Both the position numbers and the translations under genes were made by a program. DNA of 64,000 nucleotides from Eretmocerus hayati (lineage: Eukaryota; Arthropoda; Insecta; Hymenoptera; Aphelinidae): positions 32,504,714 to 32,568,713 of the forward strand of contig CM056743.1 in assembly GCA_029851415.1 (NCBI GenBank), read 5' to 3'. Positions 35,761 to 45,959 of this stretch are shown here, one piece after another. Under the pieces are notes generated by a model that made no database searches, was not told where the DNA came from, and worked only from the letters and a program-made list of their open reading frames with translations. Every line of letters starts with the position of its first letter. Within the stretch, counting starts at the first letter, position 1.

Positions 35761-36401
35761 ACTATCTTCAAGAATTCAACCTTTAAAAGATATCGGGAGA
35801 CCTCATGCGAAAGAGAAACGGCACATGATTACCATCCATATATTGTTTCTATATATAGAGAGAGAGACCGTTCTTTCCGAACTCGCGGATTTTGAGCGAC
35901 TGATAAGGAGGCCCACCTGACGATTGTTGAGAACGTGAAAAGCTCAACGCAAGTTCTGGTCAACACTAGAGTATTGGCATTGTAAACATGAATACAAGCA
36001 TAGCGCTTAGAGCGCTCGCGAAAGCTCGCGTCACAACATTGAGGATACCGCATCCGCGGCTGCGTGTCTTTCCATCTATTCAGCACGTTCACTAAGAACT
36101 ATGTTATTTGCGAGAATAGTAACGTCCAAATGTCTTGATTCCGCGCCCATTCAGTAGAGAGAGAAAATTTCATGATGATCATACTTTACGTTTTGCGAGG
36201 CATCACTGTACAATTCATCTTGATTAAGATTACAGTCAGTAAAATTTTTTTCATGCTCAAAGGTGCTTGATCAACTTGAGAGATATGAAATAATCGTTTT
36301 TGCGCCTGAAATCATGTGAGAATCATTTCACTTTTAATACTATAGCTAAATCCGGTCCAACGATCGACTGCAAGATACACATTATCAACATCCTAGGGTC
36401 G

Positions 36402-36551
36402 GCATCTTATTTCTCGAATTACTTGCGAAAAGGATGAGCTCCGATTTTGGTTCGATGAAATTTTATCACTATTTGGTGTTCCGAAGACATCCCCGTTTCT
36501 AGTTTTTGTGGTCATTTGGGACAAACTTTTTTTAGCTTCCGGAACACCGTG
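36402..36551 (-). repeat. Terminal inverted repeat, right, of the RAG1-like transposon
   Basis: Mirror of 33,058-33,207, ending CCGGAACACCGTG at 36,551. Differences from the left copy cluster in the inner third. The same ACAAAAACT word is present on the minus strand at the same distance from the end. Confidence 0.9.
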
Positions 36552-36555
36552 TACC

Positions 36556-37640
36556 ATTGCTCCAGCAAACATCTAATTCATTGACAAACTCAGCATACTA
36601 CCCCAAGCATTACACTCTGATCACACTTTTATCGCCGAAAGATACACTACAGGTCGAGTCGCCGACACTGTACATTCGGAACTCTAGTATGGTGATTGGC
36701 TCATCGACGGAGTCATGATGTTGATCGTATGAGAAATATTTAGATAGTGTCAGCAGACGCCAGTCGACTCGGGAGCTCTATACCTATATCTATACCTATA
36801 TATATGACTCGCCACGGCTGCCCCCGTCGCTGGCCCCCGTGTTTTCGTGTGACATTTGGCCACCATGTGCGCTACGGTCAGAATTTTTGCCGCCAAAAAA
36901 TGGTGAGCTGAGCGAATAGCGGCGGCGGCGGCGTTGACTGTGGCGGGAGGGGTAGCACAGTGGGGAGTGAGCATACAGCAGTGGAGAGGCAGCGAAGGGG
37001 GAGCATGCATGCCACGCATAGTCCCCACCAGTCGGCACCTGCCCATACCTTATACACGCAGACTTCTCCCAGTCTCTTTAAATGATTTTGCGTCAACAAT
37101 AGTGAGTTTTTATTATGAGGTATGGTCAAATTAAAAGCTTCAAGTTGACACCGCATGGGTTTTTCTACTGCATATATTAGCGAGGTTATGAGCGTTTATT
37201 GTATTTTGGTGGGGAGTAATATTTCAGAATTTTTGTCTCTTGAAACAATTACCGTCGCATTCAGAAGGCTAAAATACATAGGGGACGATAGTTCCTAAAA
37301 CCCCCGGTTGACTACAATGATTTGCTACCCCAGCAATCAATTAACAAATTTCGCAAACAAACCCCAAAAACGCTGTACTTTGATCAAAAATGTAGTTATC
37401 ACACCGATCGCTGAGTCTTTTTGATTCGCAGCCAATGCTACAATCCTATCTTCATAACAAAACTCACAACGGTATTAACATCACAACATGGAGGCACCTA
37501 TCAGAAAATTATGTTCACCTTTAGCACCATCTTTTTCGCTGTTATGGACGTACTAACCAGTGCTCGTATTGTCCCATCAAACCAATACTACGTCCTGACT
37601 ATTTTGAAACATTTGACTTGCGGATTACATTCTAGTACAT
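36556..37640. other. Non-coding sequence with GC-rich patch
   Basis: About 36,820-37,050 is GC-rich with a run of five GGC units near 36,921-36,935. It could be a promoter or 5'UTR, but no TATA box with a linked exon was seen. The rest is AT-rich without a gene. Confidence 0.35.
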
Positions 37641-38782
37641 GACGAGACATTCATTTATGATGGTTTTCACGCCAAAGCGACCTTCAAAAATGGGTCATCT
37701 CTCGGATTTCTTTCTAACCTATTTTATTCGAGTCTATGGACCAAAATAGGCACTTTGGACCATCTATGGGGCCCAAAGATAATTTTTCTCTCCGTTGCCC
37801 GCATACCCGTGAAAATAGTGATAATTCATCATGTAACAAACAATCCATGCCTTTATATTCACTGAAATGATTATATCTTGAGTCCTCCGACAGGTACGAA
37901 CTTGCGGTTTGCGGCTTCTAAAAGAGCGTTCAAAAAGCGATTTAAAAGATTGTTGCAATGTTCTTTCCAACGCTTTGGAGGCCTCCTGCAGCTAAAAAGG
38001 TGTTTCCACTTAATCGTTGATTTCTCAACAAGCCATTCTTTTCATTTTTCGAAAAATCATATATGAAACGTACAATCTTGCGTTTTTCTAGAAAAAAATG
38101 GTCCCAGAGAAGTTTGGGGTGATCCAAGTCACTTGATAGTCATTTCCTGAAATGGAACTTTTTTTAGTAACACGAAAACATAATTTTCTGCGCTCGCGCA
38201 TGAACTTAAGCTCTTGGGACTGATCTTCACGAAAAGCTGACAAAATTTCCTATGAAATGACTACCCACAGAGTTTAAATCCATGCACTCAAACACGATCT
38301 ACAATACAATAAATTACATCGACTCAAAAGCAGATGGAAATTCAACCCATCAGCCCATGCTGGGAGGATGTATTCACCAGATCTTTTTGAGGTTCATCTT
38401 TTAGTACAAAATAGCCGTCGGTAAAAATTCGGAATACACGAACTCAACGTAAAATTGGCTGAACTTTCAGGATATGCAATCGAAAATTCCATTCAAGACG
38501 ATCCTGTTCGTTGACATTAAATTTTTGCCAAAACAGATACGATTTTATACGCCCACAATCTTAATTAGTCGGTGATTTTATATGCGACAATGATCGATAA
38601 ACCTTTGAGAGGTGAGGAAAACGTGTGATTGGGTCATGAACCACAAAATTCATGGGTCGAGCAAATTTCAAAAGACGAACCTTGACGTGAGATATTGACC
38701 GAAACAAAATGTGATGGTGGAACGCCTTTTTCTCGTCATCAAAAGCTTCTCACCCCTTTAGGTTTCAATTGTAAACATCAAA

Positions 38783-40479
38783 CATGGTGTCCACCGAACC
38801 TGGAGTTCAGGGAAATCAGGGAAAACTCAGGAAATTCGTTATGCACCTGGAAATCAGGGAAAACTCAGGGAATTCTCACGTGGAACCTGGAAATTTTCAC
38901 AAATGTGTCATTTCACTTGCTATTTATTCCCTTTGCAGCGGCCGTCAATTTTTCGATTTGAATGAGAGCAATCCTTCAAATGAGTAATTTCACGTCGATT
39001 CCGCAAAGTTTCCTCCGACCATTTTAATATTCTTCCATGTTCTTTTTCCGTACCATAGTGTCAAAAAAAGATGAATCCTAAAGTGTTTAGGTCCAACAAG
39101 ATTTGTTTGCATTACCCAGGTCTATCTGAGTATATTCGATGTAAAATGACTCGATAAACACGGTGAACTCAAATTATAAGCTCTGCAAGCCTTCAAATGA
39201 GTAATTTCACGTCGATTCCGCAAAGTTTCCTCCGACCATTTTAATATTCTTCCATGTTCTTTTTCCGTACCATAGTGTCAAAAAAAGATGAATCCTAAAG
39301 TGTTTAGGTCCAACAAGATTTGTTTGCATTACCCAGGTCTATCTGAGTATATTCGATGTAAAATGACTCGATAAACACGGTGAACTCAAATTATAAGCTC
39401 TGCAAGCCTTCAAATGAGTAATTTCACGTCGATTCCGCAAAGTTTCCTCCGACCATTTTAATATTCTTCCATGTTCTTTTTCTGTACCATAGTGTCAAAA
39501 AAAGATGAATCCTAAAGTGTTTAGGTCCAACAAGATTTGTTTGCATTACCCAGGTCTATCTAAGTATATTCGATGTAAAATGACTCGATAAACACGGTGA
39601 ACTCAAATTATAAGCTCTGCAAGAAACTCCAGCTTCATAAAATATTATTTTCTACTGTTTTGATTTTTCAATGCACGAAAAATTGTTGGGAAGCCGTAAC
39701 TGAGAAATGATGCCCCAACATTTTTCACGGGTAGATTACAACAATAGCAACCGAAAACATGAGTGAAAAAAATCTTTTCTGAGCATGTTAAAAAAGCTAC
39801 ACCGACACCGTAATTTGAGATTATTTTGAGTCTGGCAATGACGGTTTTGAAAATGTCGGGCAGATGGTAAATTGATAGGTTTTTGAACCCTCTTTGGAAC
39901 TCCGTGAGCAGAATCGCAATGGGTGGAAGCAGTCCAAAGTTATGTGCGAATTTCTGAATAAATCTCTCAATTTTTGACTTTACAGTAGGATCACTCAGAT
40001 AGATCTGGGTAATGCAAAAAAAATTTTTTGGTACTCAAAATTATCAGAACCATTTTTTTTCAACATTATGAAACGGAAAACACACATCGATGGATAGAAA
40101 AAAGGTCAGAGAACCTTGCAGAATTGACGTGGAATTACTCTCGAACAAGTGTGCATCATGATCCGTTTCTGCACCCCTTGGTCGCTGGTATTAGCTATAC
40201 CGATGCTTCTATTGCTTGTGACCACAAAGTTGCTCAGCAACCTTTATCCCTAGCTCGGAGCATTTTCATTGACACGGCGTTGAAATCATCTTTTGGGGTA
40301 GAGAATGCCCAAAGAGAGTTTGTTCACTTCATCAGCTTGATGAGCACAGAAGAGACATTGAAAATGGCTGATTCGTGTCTGATTCATTCCAATTTTGAAC
40401 CTGGAAATTCTACCTCGAGAGCACTGGAAAACCTGGAATACTCAGGGAATTATTCGGAAGAGATTTGGTGGACACCATG
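38783..40479. mobile_element. Nested element with CATGGTGTCCACC ends
   Basis: CATGGTGTCCACC at 38,783-38,795 is exactly inverted at 40,467-40,479. The left end continues with repeated CAGGGAAA(A)(C/T)TCAGG words (about 38,814-38,880), and the right end with AACCTGGAA and CTCAGGGAATT, so the subterminal regions share a motif. Inside are a 217-bp triplication and a 150-codon frame at 40,028-40,480 that I do not recognise and that runs into the terminal repeat. The ends resemble the GGTGTCC-type ends of several DNA transposon families. Confidence 0.65.
38973..39623. repeat. Three near-identical 217-bp tandem repeats
   Basis: CCTTCAAATGAGTAATTTCAC starts each unit at 38,973, 39,190 and 39,407, and the array ends at 39,623, exactly 3 x 217. 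Only two or three substitutions were seen, all in the third unit (for example TCTGTACC for CCGTACC, TCTAAG for TCTGAG). This is a very young expansion. Confidence 0.95.
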
Positions 40480-42060
40480 ATCGAATAGCCTCTACACCAG
40501 TTTTAATACAATAAATCAAACATGAAAGGATATTCTGCTATGTTTCAGTCGATGTCTTGGGCCCAGATTGGTCTTTTAAGATTTGCATGACCCATCAATT
40601 TTGTAGTAACAGGACCCAATCACACGTTTTTTCGATCATTAAAGCTATATCTATAGATTCTGTATACGGAAGTGCCACCTAAGCACGATTTTGGGTGCAC
40701 ATCAGAAATCAGCACCTCGGAATCATAATCTCATAAAGCAGCAGCGACGTCTGGGATACCATCAAACCGGAGTATTTCTCGATCGGATTAGTATACGTAC
40801 AAAAAGCTTGTCATCAAGCCTTTGTTCTTTCTGGACCCATGTCCGTGAGAGCCCTTCTAGGGTGGTCATAAGACAGGCTTCCAACGTAGTTATATCCTTC
40901 CATATTTTATTCATTTTATTGTGATATTTTTCTAGAGGCTATTTGAGGTTCAGGATTGAGATCAAAAGGGGTGAGAAGGTTTTAATGACGATAAAAAGGC
41001 GTTTCACAAACACTTTACGTTTCTGTCGATATCGCGCGCCCAGGTTCGTCTAACAAAATTTCCTTGACCCATAAATTTTGAGGTTCAGGACCCAATTTGA
41101 TGTCAAAGAAACGTATCACTGTATACGTTGATCTATCACATTTGAATATAAAATTGCCGTCTAAACACGATTCTGGGTGTGAAAGATCGTATTTGTTCTG
41201 GCAAGAATTGAATGTCAATCTCCAAGCTCGTCCCGAATGGAATTTCTGATTGCATATGCTGAAAATTCAGACAATTTTACGTTGAGTTCGTGTATTGCAA
41301 ATTATTCTCGACGGCTATTCTATACCCACAAAAGAGACTCAAAGAGATCTCGTGAATACATCCTCTCAGCGGGCGCAAATAGGTTGAATGTCCACGTTCT
41401 TTTGATTCAATGTAATTCATCGTATTGTAGGTCCTATTTGAGTGCATGCATTTAAACTCTGCAGGTAATCATTTTATAGGAACTTTTGTCAGTTTTTCGT
41501 CAAGATTAGTCCCAAGAGCCCAAATTCATCCGCGAGCGCAGAAAATGGTGTTTTCCTCTTACTAGAAGAAGGTCCTTTTCAGAAAATGGCCAATGAATCA
41601 CTTGAATCACCCCAAACTCCTCTGAGATCACATTCTTCTCTGGAATAACGCGATATTCTACGTTGTATATGTGATTATCAGAAAAATATACAAATGGCTT
41701 TTTGAGAAATTAACGCTTTAGTGACAAGGACCCTTTTAGCTCCAGGAGACTTCCAAAACGTTGGAAAGAACTTTGCAACAATGTTTTCAATAGGTTTATG
41801 AACCTTCTTTCAGATACCGTACATTTCATGTTCGTACCTGTCGAAGAACTCACGATATCATCATTTTAGTGAATAAGAAAGCATTAATTTTACATGATGA
41901 ATTCCCACTTTTTTCACGGATATGCGTGCAACGGAGACAAAATTTTTATTATTGGGCCCCATTGGTCGCCCCAAGTTCATACTTTGGGCCATAGAATCGA
42001 ATAAATGAGGTTACAAAGAAATCCGAGAGATACCTTTTCGTGAGTCGCTTTGGCGTGGAA

Positions 42061-42595
42061 CCCATCTTATACCAATACAATTTGTTCAATATCGAATGTC
42101 CATCGTGGTCTTCCAATTATAATCAATTTATCTCACTTCATTTCGTACATTCGCAGTTGCAAGATTTGCAAATCATTATGCCTGTCGAGAAATGTTCCCT
42201 TTGAGTCAAGCAGCATTTTTATCCCCTTCCAATAAGTTCATGGAAATATGTCAGATCATGTATGTGAGAACTTTTACAAATTATGAGATGTTTGTTTACA
42301 TATCGATACACAATTTCCAAGTAACACATTTGGAAGTATCGTGTTATGAGGGATCGCTTCGAACCGTCATCAAATGCAACTCTGAGTAATATCAATAAAA
42401 TATAATAACCTCTCTTTACATGAGGGTTATACATACAGCCACAGCCGACGCATCTTTCCAACAGCACCGATAGGACATTCCATCAATTCTGACAGATACA
42501 ACCATTAATTTGTCTCCACTCAACAGCCTCAGCTTATACGAATAGAATCGTAATGTTCAATACAGAAGTGCGGTCGATCGCAAACGATTACATGT
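42061..42595. other. Anonymous sequence
   Basis: No gene or repeat recognised. Confidence 0.4.
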
Positions 42596-42599
42596 GAGC

Positions 42600-42785
42600 C
42601 AGTATTTTGATCGGCGGTATGGCCGTAATCCCGGCGGCGTAGGCTACGGAGAGTGTCGGCTAGGTCGGGATCACGGCCGTAATACGCTCACTACTTCAAC
42701 CATAGCTCACGATCGTAGTACGGCCGCCGCCACAGTTCTACGAGCGTATCACGGCCGTACACCCTACGAGTTCTCCAGCAAGGCC
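42600..42785. repeat. Island rich in CACGGCCGTA
   Basis: GC-rich patch in AT-rich surroundings. ACGGCCGT-like words occur near 42,619, 42,673, 42,720 and 42,751. CACGGCCGTAATACGCTC at about 42,673 is partly mirrored by GAGCGTATCACGGCCGTA at about 42,741, and GGCGGCGTAG by TACGGCCGCCGCC. It looks like a small palindromic element with a repeated core. No gene. Confidence 0.55.
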
Positions 42786-43292
42786 CTAGCTCATTTGAAA
42801 GTTGAGTGATTCCACGTGAAAGAGATGATAGATCATACACGGTGTTCTACATCTGTTCCCCATAATTTCCCATTGAATCTACACCTCTGAGTATGACGAA
42901 AATATGGTTGCTGGAAAACAAACAATTTTTTCGCTTAGCTGGTGAAACTTTTGATTATTTTTCTGGGTACGAATTGATCCATTCCTCCCACTGAAACGAC
43001 TATAGGTCTGAAACAAAATAAGATAATGACATGTTGACGTGCGCACACGTTTCTTTCATTCGAATCATCATCACTTCGTCGTTAGTTTAATTTCACGCGG
43101 ATGCAAATATTTCACGAGACCACGCGCCTGGGCTATCGCCGCGGCCGTGGCAAAATTTTGGAACAAGGGAGGCTGTTTATCATCCAGTCTGTCTGTTTGC
43201 AAAATTAGTCATGGGCCATAAATTAGTTGTAAGGAGACCCGACGTCCATACTTTCGTGGACGCCGCATAAAGTGACAGGTCATAAATTTATG
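42786..43292. other. Anonymous sequence
   Basis: No supportable feature. Near 43,240-43,262 GTCCATACTTTCGTGGACG forms a short hairpin. Confidence 0.35.
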
Positions 43293-43875
43293 TGTTAAGA
43301 TTATCACGTGAGTCCACAACAGCCTGGACTAGTTTCTAATGCGCTTTAATGATTTTACGATTATTGGCCTCTCGGCGACTAAGACTTCAAAGAATGGCGT
43401 CCCTTCCGGACCGTTGTTCCTCCCGCCTTTCGAGCCCGTCCAAGAAAGGCTGGAGCATTTTTATGGCCTTTCGCCTAAGCTCGTGCACTAAAGTGATAAA
43501 CTTCTGAGGACGAACGTCCCGGAATTCGTGTTATTAGGGTATATAAGCCGCCCGCAGAAGGCAAAACTACACACTCTCTTGTGCACAGTAATCCGCGATC
43601 AGTACTTTTGTGAGCCCCTCTGGCAACACCGCGCTGCGACGGCCCAGCCATGGCCGTCGTTGTCCTTCTCGGTTCTCATTCGAATCTTCACCTGACCGTG
43701 GCGAATAATCCTTAAGCATCTACAATGTTTGAAAAACTACTTAAGTATTATGTGTGAGCCCCTCTGCTTCCTGAATATACGCCCCTCGGCTTTTCAAACT
43801 TAACCGAACAGTGTACCAATACATTATTTGAAGATTATAACGAATAACCAGCAGAACCTTGGTGTTGAGCAACCT
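43293..43875 (+). mobile_element. Candidate solo LTR or LTR fragment
   Basis: The stretch contains a good TATA box (TATATAAG, 43,540-43,547), an initiator-like TCAGTAC near 43,597, and two copies of TGTGAGCCCCTCTG about 160 bp apart. It ends GTTGAGCA followed by ACC and TGGCGCTCGCATCAC, which has the form of a tRNA primer-binding site. The start near TGTTAAG at 43,293 is a guess. No second copy lies in the window, so this is a structural suggestion only. An ordinary host promoter is the alternative. Confidence 0.3.
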
Positions 43876-44079
43876 GGCGCTCGCATCACACACCATCGAA
43901 ACGACTACCGTGCCAATTTTATTCTCTTGATCTATCTACAAAATCTGGTTGAAGTTAAATTTTACAAGTTCAATTAATTTAACTTTCCTGACGGCGGGGA
44001 GACATGCACTTTCTCCCCGTGGATCTCGTTCCTCAAACGCTTTTCTTAACCGCATATGCCTTATCATAAAACCCCGGTC

Positions 44080-45062
44080 CCGTCAATGCGGATGAGCGCT
44101 TTTGAAGGCTGAGACAAAAATCTATCGAAATATGCTTTGCAATATTTTTTTGAAGGTAATTGGTCTTCTCCATGGGGGATTCCATGAAAATCACCACTTA
44201 TTTTTCTTCTCAAAAACCCATTATTGAAAAAGTTCTGAAAACACATATATCGATGGTAAATTTGACGTCCTTTACGAAAAAAAACATATTTCAGTCTGGG
44301 TTCTGCACTCCGCTGGGAATTTTGAACAATTTTTTGCGATTTGATTCTTCGACCAATGACAACTCCTGAGTTTTCTGCGGATGTGCGTGATTTTACGGAA
44401 TTGAAATCTCGCCTCGAACATCGCGCAATCGACAGACCGTTTAATTGACTTTAAACTGACTTCTGGCAAATTTTATTAAGGTGCTGTAGAACCGGAGTTC
44501 AGATACTTTTGAGAATAACATAAGAGAAAAAAAAGTTTACTCTCTCTAATTCTATAAATTTGGAAGCCATTGGTCGGAATCGCCGGTCTGACAATCTTTG
44601 GCGAACGACCGATGGGGATTTCGCCGACTACCCTACTCTGTGTGTTTCCCTCCAAATATTAGAGGTCAGCTCTAGAAACATAAAAATTAACTTTACCAGT
44701 GGTGATTTTTAAGGGGATTCCATGGGGTATCATTGCGCGAGGTCTCAATTATGTAACATCACGCGGATGCGCAGAAAATCCTCGAGTTCTCATTTGTCAC
44801 AAAATCAAATCGCAGAACGTCGCTCAAAACTCACTGGGGAGTGCAGAACCCACACTGAAACATATTTTTTCGTCAAGAATATAAAATTTCACATCATAAT
44901 ATGTGTTTCCTGATTTTTTTTAATAATGAGTTTTTGATATATATTATTAGATATTGGTTTTCATAGAATCACCCATAAACAAGAACAATTACAAACAACA
45001 AATATTCCAAGGCATATTTCGATAGACTTTTCTCTGAGCTTTCGAATGCGCTGATCCACATG
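44080..45062. mobile_element. Fold-back element, ~345-bp arms
   Basis: 44,080-44,430 matches the reverse complement of about 44,720-45,062. Shared landmarks: TCTATCGAAATATGC, AAACACATAT, GGGTTCTGCACTCC and GCGATTTGATT. The 290-bp centre is unrelated. No coding capacity beyond mirrored short frames. Confidence 0.75.
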
Positions 45063-45582
45063 TCATCATCTTACTTTGTTTCATACGTATAGCAGTTTTA
45101 GTGCGAATAAGCAGCAATTCTTACCCAAAAAAGATCCAAAAGTTTCACCAACTTGCTCACCAGCTACGCAAGAAAGTTTTTTCGCGACCCAGCGACCGGT
45201 TTTTCCCCAAGATTTGGGGTAGAGAATCGATGGAAAATCATGAGGAAGAAATTTGGAACACCATGTACAATCTACCATTATTTTCACGTCGAATCACTAA
45301 GCTTTCTTTGAATTTTTTGATATGAGTTAAAGTATGCTCGATTGGAGCGGAGACCTCTCAATTTTCTACTTAAAATGAATAATCTTCAATCGACGGTAGA
45401 GTTTTTGATACAATTCTAGCCGTTTTTTGCTTCGTGCGGCCATATCGAGAGCTTTATGTCGGTCCAGAACCCTCATTCCGATCTATTTTCACGGAAAAGG
45501 AACGCTCTGATCGTTAGAACTTTTCTAACATTATCATCAATAAATATTTCTATAAACTGTTGAATATCCATGACAGCCACAG
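45063..45582. other. Anonymous sequence before an exon-like segment
   Basis: No gene recognised. The phrase CAATCGACGGTAGA at about 45,389 recurs near 51,778, hinting at a dispersed repeat. Confidence 0.35.
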
Positions 45583-45959
45583 ATGAATCAAAACCCATCC
45601 GTCGTTTCAGACTTACATCAATTGGAGATGACGAGCCCGGCAGTCGTGCGGCTTGATGGTCACACTTGCGCCACGGCTATGCAATATCTCGCCGAAAAGT
45701 ACCATGTGTGGACCAAACAACCAATTACCATCTTTTCTGATGTCTGCCTCCCTGGAGTCACTGTACCGCAGACTATCGAACCCCTGTCCTTTATAGAAGA
45801 CAATACTGACATTCGCATTGAGACACGAGAAACGGAGTTCGATGGCATTCAACAAAGTTTCAGCCACAAGTTGACCGGGGTCGAGGCGAGAAAATACATT
45901 CAGAAAAAGATGCAAAAAGGAACTGCAAAAGAAGGTGACTTCCTCAAACCTGCGACAGG
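45583..45959 (+). CDS. Exon-like segment, function unknown
   Basis: A 377-nt open segment begins directly after an acceptor-like CCACAG and ends at a strong donor, GACAG|GTAAGT. Reading from ATG at 45,583 gives about 125 residues: MNQNPSVVSDLHQLEM, a middle with TIFSDVCLPGVTVPQ, and a Lys-rich end (EARKYIQKKMQKGTAKEG). Amino-acid usage looks like a real soluble protein: no low-complexity runs and a balanced charge pattern. I do not recognise the family. It may be an initial exon or an internal one, since an in-frame TGA lies just upstream of the ATG. The next exon was not found. A domesticated or captured gene fragment is possible, given the repeats on both sides. Confidence 0.45.

Larger units (their letters stand above)
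33054..36555 (-). mobile_element. Chapaev/RAG1-like DNA transposon, complete
   Basis: A 3,494-bp element (33,058-36,551) lies between inverted repeats and a direct 4-bp duplication TACC (33,054-33,057 and 36,552-36,555). It holds one long uninterrupted gene on the minus strand with a candidate TATA-like motif upstream (CTATATATAG near 35,851-35,860) and AATAAA downstream (33,431-33,426, minus strand). CAC-starting ends with a 4-bp duplication fit the Chapaev branch of the CMC superfamily; Transib elements usually make 5-bp duplications. High identity of the two ends (about 146 of 150 positions) and the intact frame suggest a recent, possibly active, insertion. Confidence 0.85.
37650..42060. 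mobile_element. Large fold-back element, ~1.1-kb inverted arms
   Basis: Sequence from about 37,655 to 38,780 recurs inverted from about 42,055 back to 40,950. Matching landmarks include CACGCCAAAGCGAC, TTTCTTTCTAACCT/AGGTTACAAAGAAA, TTCTGCGCTCGCG, CCCCTT(T/A)-type words and GGCGTT(T/C)C. Divergence is perhaps a fifth of positions with small gaps. Around 40,540-40,720 a further partial copy of 41,010-41,190 lies in direct orientation. No transposase was recognised; the middle is occupied by a nested element. Exact outer ends are uncertain. Confidence 0.75.

Noticed and set aside
33058..36551. Assignment to Transib proper
   Set aside because: Transib elements usually make 5-bp target duplications; here exactly 4 bp are duplicated. 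The RAG1-like core still leaves a Transib relative possible.
36750..37156. Minus-strand frames of 80-98 codons over the GC-rich patch
   Set aside because: Several overlapping frames are open because of GC-rich composition and the GGC run. No protein features.
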